Source: Bacteroidales bacterium (lineage in GTDB: Bacteria; Bacteroidota; Bacteroidia; Bacteroidales; UBA932). Taken from it: DNA of 64,000 bases. The notes beneath the pieces are model-generated. The model made no database searches and had not been told where the DNA came from. It was given only the letters and a program-made list of their open reading frames with translations. Both the position numbers and the translations under genes were made by a program. Location of the stretch: NCBI GenBank assembly GCA_015060325.1, contig SUYQ01000004.1:62001-126000 (forward strand), read 5' to 3'. Of the stretch, positions 25,332 to 34,089 are shown in pieces (position 1 is the first letter of the stretch; each line of letters opens with the position of its first letter).

Positions 25332-27128
25332 GATAATATCTTGAAACAGTGCGCTGGATGCGTCAGAAGGCATGTTCCATGCTCCGCGAGGGGAGAGTGA
25401 TACCGAACCTACAGCCGGACCGTCAGGGAGGCACGAACGTTTGAACTGCTGGTTGAAGAATCTTCTCAGGAAGGTCTTCAACCATTTCTTGATGGTGTCG
25501 TCGTCGTAGCTGAATGCCTTCTTTGCCAGGAAGAAGATCTTATCAGGGCTGTATCCGAGTCTCACGAAGTTATAGATGAAGAAGTCGTGCAGTTCGTACG
25601 GTCCGACCAGGTCTTCTGTAACCTGCTGGATCTCACCTTTTTCATTAGCCGGCAGCAGCTCGGGGCTGATAGGAGTGTCGGCTATGTCGAGGAGCACCTG
25701 TCTCTCTGCCGGGAACCTGTTCTCTGCTGCCCAGATGACAAGGCTGCGTACCAGCGTCTTAGGAACGCCGGCATTCACTCCGTACATCGACATGTGGTCA
25801 CCGTTGTATGTTGCCCAGCCTAGAGCCAGTTCGGACAGGTCGCCTGTGCCGATCACCATTCCCCATGTCTGGTTTGCAATATCCATGAGAATCTGTGTCC
25901 TTTCGCGTGCCTGAGAGTTTTCGTATGTGACGTCATGGTCTGCAGGGTTGTGCCCTATGTCCTTGAAATGCTGGTCACAGGCATCCTTGATCGATATTTC
26001 GCGTGATGTGATCCCTAGAGAATCCATCAGTTCCGATGCATTGTTCTTTGTACGGCTTGTAGTGCCGTAGCCGGGCATGGTGACTCCGATTATCCTTTTT
26101 CTGTCCCAGCCAAGCTTGTCGAAAGCCATGGCAGCTACAAGAAGTGCCAATGTGCTGTCCAGACCTCCTGAGATGCCGATTACAGCAGTCTTGCACTGTA
26201 TATGGTGCAGTCTGGTTGCTAGTCCCGCTGTCTGTATATCCAGGATCTCCCTGCATCTTTGATCCAGGTCGTGGGCAGGAGCGAAAGGATGAGGCTCGAC
26301 GTGTCTTTTAAGCTCGGCTTCGAAATCAGTCTCGCAAGGTGATCCCAACTCGATCTTAGTATATGCATCACACCCGTGGCATCCGGTAGAGTCTGCTCGT
26401 CTTAGGTTCTCGATCTTCTCTATATCCACATCAGCGATGACAAGAGAAGACTTTACCTGGAATCTCTCGTTTTCAGCAAGGCATTCTCCTGTTTCCCAGA
26501 TGCTTGCGGCACCTGCGTGTACGTAATCGGTAGTTGATTCGCCGAATCCGGCGCCTGCATGGATACAGGCGCTGATCTTGCACAGCGACTCACTCTCCAG
26601 AACGAGCCTGCGTCGCCTGTCGGTCATGATCAGCTCGTTTTCGGCAGAAGGATGTACAACTATGTGAGCTCCTGCCTCAGAGGAAAATGCGAATGTGGCA
26701 TCTCCAATTGCAAACAGCATGTCAGACCCCATCAGGCATTCCTGGCCTGCATACTTCAGGGTGCATATTGCCTGAGGCATATCAGGAACTATACCCATTA
26801 TTTCGCCATCCCTGATGACTATGCTGCACGAGATCACTTTCCCGTCGAAGCCTACAGGAGCCCCTGCAATTACGGTTGTTGAAGTGCCTCTGGTGTGTTC
26901 TGCAATGGCCATGATGCCTTCTTCAGCTCCTTTAAGAAGGAGGGAATGACGGAATATGTCTCCGCATGTTGCCCCGGTAACGGAAAGCTCCGGAAACACA
27001 ACAAGCGAAACCTCCTCTTTGAAAGCTTCGCTTGTCAGTCTGCAGATCTCTTCCGTATTGTATCTTGTGTCGGCGACCCTTACTGTCGGAACAGCTGCCG
27101 CAACACGGATGAAACCATTATTTTTCAT
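25326..27128 (-). CDS. nadE: Glutamine-dependent NAD+ synthetase
   Basis: NadE makes NAD+ from nicotinic acid adenine dinucleotide, ATP and glutamine. The N-terminal nitrilase-like glutaminase domain (about 1-270) has the catalytic Glu in VVFPELSVTG and a cysteine-containing segment before GAGFGESTTDYVHAG. The C-terminal synthetase domain has the ATP P-loop GISGGLDSTLAL (about 318-329) and GTGDLSELALGW. 600 residues is shorter than the common 640-680 form, with the reduction mostly near the C-terminus. The PUR protein gene lies just upstream (3-base gap). Confidence 0.93.
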   Translation of the reverse strand: MKNNGFIRVAAAVPTVRVADTRYNTEEICRLTSEAFKEEVSLVVFPELSVTGATCGDIFRHSLLLKGAEEGIMAIAEHTRGTSTTVIAGAPVGFDGKVISCSIVIRDGEIMGIVPDMPQAICTLKYAGQECLMGSDMLFAIGDATFAFSSEAGAHIVVHPSAENELIMTDRRRRLVLESESLCKISACIHAGAGFGESTTDYVHAGAASIWETGECLAENERFQVKSSLVIADVDIEKIENLRRADSTGCHGCDAYTKIELGSPCETDFEAELKRHVEPHPFAPAHDLDQRCREILDIQTAGLATRLHHIQCKTAVIGISGGLDSTLALLVAAMAFDKLGWDRKRIIGVTMPGYGTTSRTKNNASELMDSLGITSREISIKDACDQHFKDIGHNPADHDVTYENSQARERTQILMDIANQTWGMVIGTGDLSELALGWATYNGDHMSMYGVNAGVPKTLVRSLVIWAAENRFPAERQVLLDIADTPISPELLPANEKGEIQQVTEDLVGPYELHDFFIYNFVRLGYSPDKIFFLAKKAFSYDDDTIKKWLKTFLRRFFNQQFKRSCLPDGPAVGSVSLSPRGAWNMPSDASSALFQDIIL

Positions 27129-27131
27129 GAA

Positions 27132-27464
27132 TTAAAGTTCTTCAAAGTTGACGTCTGAGAATTGTCCTCCCTGATCACCGTCCTTGAGGCAGTTCGTCTT
27201 TATATAGCTGATCACTTCTTCAAGTCCTTCAGTGAATTTCTCGAAATCTTCCTTGTAAAGGAAAATCTTGTGCTTGTCATATGCAAAATGACCGTTGCTG
27301 TCCATCCTGCGCTTGCTTTCCGTGATTGTCAGATAATAGTCTTTACCCTTTGTTGCCTTGACATCAAAGAAGTATGTACGCTTTCCAGCTCTTACGGGTT
27401 TTGAATAAACATCCTCGCCTGAGCGCTCCTGAGCATTAGCTCCATCAAATTCCTCACTATACAT
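27132..27464 (-). CDS. PUR-family (DUF3276) nucleic-acid-binding protein
   Basis: These small Bacteroidota proteins fold like the eukaryotic Pur-alpha repeat and bind DNA or RNA in vitro. The 110-residue protein has the pattern KRTYFFDVKATKGKDYYLTI (about 28-47) and HKIFLYKEDFEKFTEGLEEV (about 65-84). A -7 box (TAACTTTG on the minus strand, 27491-27498) lies just upstream. The cellular role is not established. It is divergent from nusB and forms a two-gene unit with nadE. Confidence 0.85.
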   Translation of the reverse strand: MYSEEFDGANAQERSGEDVYSKPVRAGKRTYFFDVKATKGKDYYLTITESKRRMDSNGHFAYDKHKIFLYKEDFEKFTEGLEEVISYIKTNCLKDGDQGGQFSDVNFEEL

Positions 27465-27520
27465 AGCTAATCTTTTTTAGTAAATCTCTACAAAGTTAGG
27501 GATTTTTCTGAAAATCGGTG

Positions 27521-27528
27521 TATATTTG
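27521..27528 (+). promoter_or_regulatory. -7 box of the nusB-yajC-ybbR-coaE operon
   Basis: TATATTTG matches the -7 element. No clear -33 box is seen. Transcription would start near 27535, which supports the nusB ATG at 27551 over the earlier frame at 27518. Confidence 0.5.
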
Positions 27529-27550
27529 CATAAATTTTTGCGGATTAAAT

Positions 27551-28510
27551 ATGCTTAACAGAAGAATTCTAAGGATTAAGGCTTTTAAAGAACTCTATGG
27601 AAGCGTCCTGTCCGGCGATATGTCCCTATCAAAGGCACAGACCAGAATGGAGCTTTCGTGTGAGGCGACAAGAGACCTTTACCTATATATGCTCGCCATT
27701 GTATCTCCTCTTACAAAGATTGCAAGAGAGAGGATAGAGGCGGTGCAGAAGAAGTTCAACAAGACCGAAGAGGAACTCAATCCTAACACGAAGTTCGCCG
27801 ACAACGCATTGGCAAAGCTCCTTGACGAGGATGCGGATTTCCAGAAACTTGTTTCAAAGAAGAAGCTCTCATGGGACCAGTACGACCTTCTTCTCAAGAA
27901 GGTCATGACTTCTGTCGCATCCAAGGACTATTATCAGGCTTATATGTCCGGTGATGAGCGTTCGTTGAAGGAGGACTGCAAGCTCTTCACTAAGATATTC
28001 GAAGAGGAATTCGTTGATAGTGAGGAACTCGAGATGATCCTTGAGGAAAAGTCACTTCACTGGAACGATGACCTTGCCTATGCGCTGACATGGTGCTGCC
28101 GCACTTTCAGGTCTTTGGCTGACGGTGAGTCATGGAGACTGCTCCCTCTGTACCAGAGCGATCTGATGAAAGGGGAGGGCGTTGAAAGCGACAGGCTCTT
28201 TGCCAACAGGCTCCTGCAGCATTCTTTCGCCGGATTCGATAAGTATTCAGCGATGATAGCCGAGTCTGTCGTGGGTTGGGAAAAGGAGCGTCTGTTCTCG
28301 ACAGACGTCCTGCTCATCACAATGGGACTTGCCGAGGCTGCAAATTTCCCGACAATCCCAGTGAAGGTCACAATCAACGAGTATGTCGAGCTGGCCAAGT
28401 TCTACGGAACCCCTAAAAGCCGTTCGTTCGTAAATGGACTCCTTGACAGACTGATCCAGAAGATGGTCAATGAAGGACAGATTGTCAAAGAAGGGAAAGG
28501 ATTATTGTAA
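27551..28510 (+). CDS. nusB: Transcription antitermination factor NusB (long Bacteroidota form)
   Basis: NusB works with NusE (S10) and boxA RNA in rRNA antitermination. The 319-residue protein begins MLNRRILRIKAFKELYGS and ends with the true NusB fold (about 180-310: LLQHSFAGFDKYSAMI...VTINEYVELAKFYGTPKSRSFVNGLLDRL, whose key part is INEYVELAKFYG). The extra middle section is typical of this phylum. It heads the conserved block nusB-yajC-ybbR-coaE. Confidence 0.88.
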   Translation: MLNRRILRIKAFKELYGSVLSGDMSLSKAQTRMELSCEATRDLYLYMLAIVSPLTKIARERIEAVQKKFNKTEEELNPNTKFADNALAKLLDEDADFQKLVSKKKLSWDQYDLLLKKVMTSVASKDYYQAYMSGDERSLKEDCKLFTKIFEEEFVDSEELEMILEEKSLHWNDDLAYALTWCCRTFRSLADGESWRLLPLYQSDLMKGEGVESDRLFANRLLQHSFAGFDKYSAMIAESVVGWEKERLFSTDVLLITMGLAEAANFPTIPVKVTINEYVELAKFYGTPKSRSFVNGLLDRLIQKMVNEGQIVKEGKGLL

Positions 28511-28531
28511 ACTATTAATTTATAAAAAGTT

Positions 28532-28960
28532 ATGAAATATTATTTTAATCTATTGATTCAGAGTGACGGAACAGCTGAGGTTACCGGTGTTGATGCTCCT
28601 GCTACTACTGCACAGAATAACCTTACCATTGATCAGAAGGCTCCAGGTGCTAATTCGGAACCTAAAGGCGAGGCTTCAAAACCGCAGCAGGGCAGCGGAT
28701 GGACAATGTGGATAATGCTCGGACTCATCTTCGTTGTGATGTGGTTCTTCATGATACGTCCACAGAGGAAGCAGCAGAAGGAGCTTCAGAAGTTCCGTGA
28801 TGCTCTCAAGAAGGGAGATAAGGTCGTTACCATCGGTGGCATCTATGGTACAGTTGTGGAACTTAAGGAGCACACCGTCCTCATCGAGGTTGACAACGGT
28901 GTGAAGATCCGTGTAAGCAAACAGGCTCTCATCAAGGATTTCTCTGAATCACAGCAGTAA
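28532..28960 (+). CDS. yajC: Preprotein translocase subunit YajC
   Basis: YajC associates with SecDF and the Sec channel in the inner membrane. The 142-residue protein has an unusually long, Ala/Thr/Gln-rich N-terminal part (about 1-50), then one membrane helix (MWIMLGLIFVVMWFFMI, about 65-81) followed at once by RPQRKQQKE, the family signature. The gene is 21 bases after nusB and 14 before ybbR, so one operon is likely. Confidence 0.92.
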   Translation: MKYYFNLLIQSDGTAEVTGVDAPATTAQNNLTIDQKAPGANSEPKGEASKPQQGSGWTMWIMLGLIFVVMWFFMIRPQRKQQKELQKFRDALKKGDKVVTIGGIYGTVVELKEHTVLIEVDNGVKIRVSKQALIKDFSESQQ

Positions 28961-28974
28961 GATCCTTTTTCCAG

Positions 28975-29949
28975 ATGAGAGGATTCATAAAGAAAGTATT
29001 GAAAATGCTGAATCTCAGCGGGAGAGAGTGGATTATCCTTCTGCTCGCTCTCCTGCTGGCATCCAGCATATGGCTTATACATAAGCTCTCTCTGGAATAC
29101 AATGTATATCTGAGTGTGGATGTTGTTGCTGAAAGTAATATCGAAGGCAGGGCAAAAACATCTTCTTCCGGGGCTGAGGTGATGGCTAAATGCCGCACTA
29201 CCGGATGGAGGATATTGTATGCATATATGACCCGTAACAACAGTGTACGTGTCAAGTTTCCTTCAGCAATGATGCACCATGACGGTGAGGACCGTTTCTA
29301 TGTCGCTTCAGATCGTCTTCATGAATATGTTGAAGATATCTTTGGCAGCAATGTGTCTGTAGATTACTTTGTTGCAGACAAGGTGTATTTCAAGTTTCAG
29401 GAAGAGGTCTACAAGAAAGTTCCGGTAAGGCCGGTGTCTTCATTGTCCTTTGACACTCAGTATGTCCCGACCACTCCTCTTCAGGTCATACCTGATTCGG
29501 TTACCGTCTATGGTGATGAGATGCACCTTGAAGCTTTGGAGTATGTCACTACCGCTACCATCAAGCATGCCTCGGTCACAGAGGACCTGAATGGAATGAT
29601 TTCACTTACTCCGATAAAAGGCATGCGCTTTTCAGTTGATGAAGTGCATTATAAGATGGATGTCGTGAGATATGTCGAAATAGAGTGCGAAAATGTGCCT
29701 GTCGAGGTTATCAATACTCCTCCGGGCAAGCAGTACGTGGCGGATCCTCTTTACGTGGACGTGACGCTTGAATGCGAGTTCCCTCTTAAGGCAAATCCGA
29801 AGAAGGGGCTTTACCTTGTTGCTGACTATGATGAGTACAGACAGTCTATATCCGGTAATGTCATAGTAAAGCCGTCTGCACTTCCGTTCGGTACTATAAA
29901 TCATGAGATATCCCCTGTCTTTGTAAAAGTGAGGGAGGATAACCGATGA
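28975..29949 (+). CDS. YbbR-like domain protein
   Basis: One N-terminal membrane helix (WIILLLALLLASSIWLI, about 18-34) is followed by repeated YbbR beta domains facing the periplasm (for example KVPVRPVSSLSF, TTPLQVIPDSVTVYGDE, NVPVEVINTPPG). In other bacteria YbbR/CdaR binds and regulates the c-di-AMP cyclase, but here the phylum-specific role is unknown. The gene overlaps coaE by four bases. Confidence 0.83.
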   Translation: MRGFIKKVLKMLNLSGREWIILLLALLLASSIWLIHKLSLEYNVYLSVDVVAESNIEGRAKTSSSGAEVMAKCRTTGWRILYAYMTRNNSVRVKFPSAMMHHDGEDRFYVASDRLHEYVEDIFGSNVSVDYFVADKVYFKFQEEVYKKVPVRPVSSLSFDTQYVPTTPLQVIPDSVTVYGDEMHLEALEYVTTATIKHASVTEDLNGMISLTPIKGMRFSVDEVHYKMDVVRYVEIECENVPVEVINTPPGKQYVADPLYVDVTLECEFPLKANPKKGLYLVADYDEYRQSISGNVIVKPSALPFGTINHEISPVFVKVREDNR

Positions 29950-30548
29950 TTCTGGTTGTCACAGGCGGAATCGGCAGCGGAAAGTCCCAGGTATGCGGTA
30001 TTTTAAGTAAAATGGGCCTTTCGGCCCAATATAATGCGGATCTACGGGCAAAGGCTCTATATGAGGAGCATCCCACTTTGCTCGCACAGATTGAAAAATC
30101 ATTGGGTTGCAGCTTCAGAGATCGTGATGGTCGTTTTGTTCCCTCTTTGCTGGCGTCAAGAATATTTACTGACCGCCAAGCCTTGGAAACAGTCGAAGCT
30201 CATCTTTTCCCGGCATTGATGGAGGATTTTCATTCTTTTGCCGGATCATGTGGGGAGGATATCGTGGTCTTCGAGTCGGCCACAGTGCTGGAAAAATCTC
30301 AGTTTGATGGGTTTGGTGACAAGATAATCCTTGTTGACGCTCCATTTGAGACAAGACTTGAACGGGCATGCAGACGTGACGGTTCAGCGCGTGAAGAAGT
30401 ACTTGCCCGAATGCTTAACCAGAAACTTATGAATGATCTGTCAGCGGGGGCTGTAGATCCTCGCATCGACTGTGTGATCGTGAATGACGGAACACTTGAA
30501 GACCTGGAAAGCAGAACCGGAAATGCAATTAACAGTTTAATAAGATAA
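29946..30548 (+). CDS. coaE: Dephospho-CoA kinase
   Basis: CoaE carries out the last step of coenzyme A synthesis, phosphorylating the 3'-hydroxyl of dephospho-CoA. The P-loop GGIGSGKS is at about residues 7-14. The LIDAP-type motif appears as ILVDAPFETRLERACRRDG. Length 200 residues is standard. Translation is probably coupled to the ybbR-like gene. Confidence 0.92.
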   Translation: MILVVTGGIGSGKSQVCGILSKMGLSAQYNADLRAKALYEEHPTLLAQIEKSLGCSFRDRDGRFVPSLLASRIFTDRQALETVEAHLFPALMEDFHSFAGSCGEDIVVFESATVLEKSQFDGFGDKIILVDAPFETRLERACRRDGSAREEVLARMLNQKLMNDLSAGAVDPRIDCVIVNDGTLEDLESRTGNAINSLIR

Positions 30549-30551
30549 GAA

Positions 30552-30983
30552 ATGAAGACAGACCTTACCAAAGTGCTGGCTATATCAGGCCAAAGCGGAT
30601 TGTACCTTTATATTTCATCTACTCGCAGCGGTGCAGTTGTAGAAGCTCTTTCAGATAAGAAGAGAAGTGCAGTCAGCGCTTCAAGCAAGATTACCTCTCT
30701 TGCGGATATTTCCATCTATACAGATGATGAAGAAGTGAAACTTCAACAGGTGCTGCTGAATATGAAGGAGGTCCTCGGCGATGCAGATGCTCCGTCTGCC
30801 AAGTCAAAGCCAGAGGAACTCAAGGCTCTTTTCGAGAAGGCTCTGCCTACGTATGACCGCGACCGTTTCTACGTGTCTCATATGAAGAAAGTGGTCGAGT
30901 GGTACAATGCCCTCAAGAAATACGCTTCCCTTGACTTCGTGAATCCGGATGAAGAGGCAGAAGAAGCTCCTGAGCAGGAATAA
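30552..30983 (+). CDS. DUF5606-domain protein
   Basis: The 143-residue protein starts MKTDLTKVLAISGQSGLYLY, the signature of a small family restricted to Bacteroidota. The N-terminal 75 residues look like an SH3-like beta fold (ISSTRSGAVVEALSD...SITSLADISIYT type strands). The C-terminus is acidic. The function is unknown. Its constant place after coaE suggests a housekeeping role. Gaps of 3 bases on each side put it in the operon. Confidence 0.82.
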   Translation: MKTDLTKVLAISGQSGLYLYISSTRSGAVVEALSDKKRSAVSASSKITSLADISIYTDDEEVKLQQVLLNMKEVLGDADAPSAKSKPEELKALFEKALPTYDRDRFYVSHMKKVVEWYNALKKYASLDFVNPDEEAEEAPEQE

Positions 30984-30986
30984 TCG

Positions 30987-32306
30987 ATGCAGAAGAGACT
31001 ACAGACTATTACCTTGGGCTGCTCGAAGAACAAGGTTGATACCGAGCATATCCTTTCCCAGTTGGATGATCTTTATGAGATCGTGCCTGAGGGGGAGGAT
31101 ATTCCCGTTGATGTACTCCTTATAAATACATGTGGATTCATTGGAGATGCCAAGGAGGAGTCTATACAGACCATATTGGAAAGTGTTGAAAGGAAGGCGC
31201 GTGGAGAAGTGGGTAAGATAGTTGTATTTGGCTGTCTCTCACAGCGTTATAGCGCGGAAATGCCGGAGCTCATACCTGAAGTTGATGCCTGGTTTGGAGC
31301 TAGGGATTTCGATCCTGTCATAAGAGAACTGGGGGCAGAACCGTCGGCTGACAAGCGATATGAGCGCTATCTTACGACTCCTTCGCATTATGCCTACCTC
31401 AAGATTTCTGAAGGATGTGACAGACGCTGCTCCTATTGTGCCATTCCATTCATAAGAGGGGCCCATAAGTCGGTACCGATGGAAGATCTTGTTGCAGAGG
31501 CGGAAAGACTTGCATCCAATGGTGTGCGCGAACTGATCATCATTGCACAGGACACAACCTACTACGGTCTTGATCTTTACAGACGCAGGGCATTGGCGGA
31601 ACTTCTCCAGAAACTCTCTGAAGTCGAAGGCATAGAGTGGATAAGGATACATTATTCCTATCCTGCGGCTTTCCCTGAAGATGTCCTGGACCAGATGGCG
31701 GACAATCCAAAGGTATGCCGCTATATGGACATACCGCTTCAGCATATTTCCGACAAGGTGCTCGACAACATGCATCGTCATGTTGACGGGGCATGGACAC
31801 GTGAACTTATACGCAAGATGCGCGAAAGAGTGCCGGGAGTCGTGCTCCGTACGACAATGATCGTAGGTCATCCTGGAGAAGGAAAGCGTGATTTCAACGA
31901 ACTGCTGGAGTTTGTGCGGGAGGCTCGTTTCGAACGTCTAGGTGCATTCAGATACTCTGAGGAAGAGGGTACCTATGGTGCCGAGAATTTCAAGGACAGC
32001 ATATCTTCCAGAATCAAGCAGGAACGTCTTGATGAACTGATGACTCTCCAGAGTGAGATATCCCTGGAGTTCAACGAGTCCAGAGTCGGGTCCGAGATAG
32101 AAGTCATTGTTGATGATTTTGTTGATGGGGTATATGTCTGCCGCAGTGAATTTGAAAGTCCTGAGGTGGATGGCGAGATTCTTGTCAGGCATGAATCGTC
32201 GGTGATGGGTGATGTTGACCCGTATTCCCTGATCGGAGAGTTCATCAGGGTCCGCATCATCGGAGCTGACGAATATGACCTTATTGCAGAACCATTGGAG
32301 ATCTGA
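30987..32306 (+). CDS. rimO: Ribosomal protein uS12 methylthiotransferase RimO
   Basis: RimO is a radical SAM enzyme that methylthiolates an aspartate of ribosomal protein S12. The N-terminal UPF0004 domain begins TLGCSKNKVDTEH. The radical SAM cluster motif is CDRRCSYCAIP (about 146-156). A TRAM RNA-binding domain ends the protein (about 370-438). Length 439 residues is typical. The next gene starts five bases on. Confidence 0.95.
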   Translation: MQKRLQTITLGCSKNKVDTEHILSQLDDLYEIVPEGEDIPVDVLLINTCGFIGDAKEESIQTILESVERKARGEVGKIVVFGCLSQRYSAEMPELIPEVDAWFGARDFDPVIRELGAEPSADKRYERYLTTPSHYAYLKISEGCDRRCSYCAIPFIRGAHKSVPMEDLVAEAERLASNGVRELIIIAQDTTYYGLDLYRRRALAELLQKLSEVEGIEWIRIHYSYPAAFPEDVLDQMADNPKVCRYMDIPLQHISDKVLDNMHRHVDGAWTRELIRKMRERVPGVVLRTTMIVGHPGEGKRDFNELLEFVREARFERLGAFRYSEEEGTYGAENFKDSISSRIKQERLDELMTLQSEISLEFNESRVGSEIEVIVDDFVDGVYVCRSEFESPEVDGEILVRHESSVMGDVDPYSLIGEFIRVRIIGADEYDLIAEPLEI

Positions 32307-32310
32307 TGCC

Positions 32311-33129
32311 ATGAAGCGTATTTTGTTACTTTTATCTGTTGCTTTGACCATTGTCTCATGTGGACCCGGTAAGCACATCATGCATGTAGAAATGAGACAG
32401 CCTTCCAGGGCAGGAGTCGATCTAGTCGGAAAAAACGTGTCTGTCGTATTTGTAGAGAATGACGATGAAAGGGCAACTCAATTCAATAACGGTATGGCAG
32501 ATGGCTTTGCCTATACTCTTGAACAGGAATATGGTACTGGAGAGGGAAGTATAGGAGTATATAGTATGCGCAAGGAAAATGGGGTCGATCATTCTTCGCG
32601 CGAAATGATGCTGGATCTTCTTGTAGATACAGATTCTGATATAGTCTTTTTGCTTGATGAAGTCCAGTTAGGAGCAATGGAAGCTGCACCATCGTCAGTT
32701 GTTGTACCTTTCACAATGAAGATGTATTGCTTTGACGGAATGGACGAGTCTGAGCAGGTCAAGTCTTTCTCCGGCAGCAGCACTGCACGTACAGACGGAT
32801 GGGATGCCGGTGTCTTATTGGCGGATTCATTCAAGTCCCAGTGGAAGACCGAGGCTTATTCCTTGGCTTATTTTGATAATGAAAAGTGGTATAAGGCATT
32901 GGACAAGGCTGAGGCATATGATTGGAAAGGGGCTATTGATCAGTGGTTCAAGCTGTTGGATACCAATGACCTGCTGCGACGTTCGTGTGCTGAATATAAT
33001 ATTGCTGTAGCCTGTTATATGTCAGGAGATTACGAACTGGCCGAACAATGGCTTGACAGAAGCGATGCTGACAACAAGCTTCCGAATATGTCTGACTCTC
33101 TTAGAAAAAGAATAGCTTCACGCAAATGA
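32311..33129 (+). CDS. DUF6340-family lipoprotein
   Basis: The function is unknown. The start at 32311 gives a clean lipoprotein signal ending VSCGPGK (about 13-20). An earlier in-frame start overlaps rimO and would hide it. The body has alternating strands (VSVVFVENDDE, DSDIVFLLDEVQLG) and, near the C-terminus, TPR-like helices (WFKLLDTNDLLRRSCAEYNI, LAEQWLDRSDA). It resembles small Bacteroidota outer-membrane lipoproteins. It is probably co-transcribed with rimO. Confidence 0.72.
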   Translation: MKRILLLLSVALTIVSCGPGKHIMHVEMRQPSRAGVDLVGKNVSVVFVENDDERATQFNNGMADGFAYTLEQEYGTGEGSIGVYSMRKENGVDHSSREMMLDLLVDTDSDIVFLLDEVQLGAMEAAPSSVVVPFTMKMYCFDGMDESEQVKSFSGSSTARTDGWDAGVLLADSFKSQWKTEAYSLAYFDNEKWYKALDKAEAYDWKGAIDQWFKLLDTNDLLRRSCAEYNIAVACYMSGDYELAEQWLDRSDADNKLPNMSDSLRKRIASRK

Positions 33130-33147
33130 CGTGAAGCTATTCTTTTT
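33105..33147. terminator. Bidirectional terminator between the DUF6340 gene and the aldo/keto reductase
   Basis: AAAAAGAATAGCTTCACG and CGTGAAGCTATTCTTTTT form a perfect 18-bp stem with a 7-base loop. It covers the last codons of the upstream gene and touches the stop of the convergent gene. Confidence 0.85.
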
Positions 33148-33988
33148 AGAATGTCTGTGCAATGATCCTGCTGGCATAGTCCAGGTCCGTGTAGTCTCGG
33201 GTACCTCCGTCATGGAGATTGAGTGTCTTCAATGTATTCATGTCCTCGTCAGACAGATTGAAGTCAAATATTTCGAAATTCTCCCTCATGCGTTCAATTG
33301 AAGTTGACTTAGGTATTACAGGGATACCTTGCTGAACGAGGAAACGGAGTCCTACCTGAGATGCGGTCTTTCCGTATTTTGAGCCGATGGCAGTCAACAA
33401 CTCATGGTTGAAGAAATTATCCTTGCCTTGTGCCATAGGTGCCCATGCCATGACTTTGGTATCAGTCTTGGCAAGGAGCTCACGTATCTGAAGCTGCTGG
33501 CTGAATACATTCGTCTCAAGCTGGTCTACAGCAGGTGCAACATTGACATGGCATGCCAGGTCATGGAAACGGTCCGGACGGAAGTTGCTCAGTCCGATGG
33601 CCCGGGTCTTTCCTTCTGCAAGAAGTTTCTCGAGGGTCCTGTATGTGCCGTAGTAGTCGCCGAAAGGCTGGTGGACAAGCAACAGGTCGACATAGTCTGT
33701 CTGCAGTTTTCTGAGACTTTCCTCGAAGGAGGATCTTGCACGTTCTTCTCCTGCGTTGGTGATCCATATCTTGGTGACAATGAAGAATTCCTCGCGCGGA
33801 ATGCCGCTATCTGCAACAGCTTTTCCTACACATTCTTCATTGGCATAGAATTGGGCGGTATCTATGAGCCTGTATCCGACTGAAATGGCGTCTCTCACGC
33901 AGCGTTCGCATTCTGCAGGGCTGACTTTGAATACTCCATATCCTATAAGCGGCATTTCAATACCGTTATTCAACTTTATTGTGTCCAT
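33146..33988 (-). CDS. Aldo/keto reductase
   Basis: The protein is an NADPH-dependent oxidoreductase of the AKR superfamily, related to 2,5-diketo-D-gluconate reductases. The (beta/alpha)8 barrel motifs are present: NNGIEMPLIGYGVF at the start, the catalytic Asp and Tyr in RLIDTAQFYANEE (about 46-58), Lys in IVTKIW and His in LLVHQPF, and the cofactor end IPVIPKSTSIERMREN. The 280-residue length from MDTIKLNNG is normal. An earlier in-frame ATG at 34018 adds ten atypical residues. The physiological substrate is unknown. Confidence 0.9.
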   Translation of the reverse strand: MDTIKLNNGIEMPLIGYGVFKVSPAECERCVRDAISVGYRLIDTAQFYANEECVGKAVADSGIPREEFFIVTKIWITNAGEERARSSFEESLRKLQTDYVDLLLVHQPFGDYYGTYRTLEKLLAEGKTRAIGLSNFRPDRFHDLACHVNVAPAVDQLETNVFSQQLQIRELLAKTDTKVMAWAPMAQGKDNFFNHELLTAIGSKYGKTASQVGLRFLVQQGIPVIPKSTSIERMRENFEIFDFNLSDEDMNTLKTLNLHDGGTRDYTDLDYASRIIAQTF

Positions 33989-34089
33989 ATGTACTATATT
34001 TTCCGTTTCATGCTGCAAAAATAATGATTTAATTTGTATATTCGCTGAATGTAATCAGGCCAATGTGCCGTTTTGACCCGAAACATTCT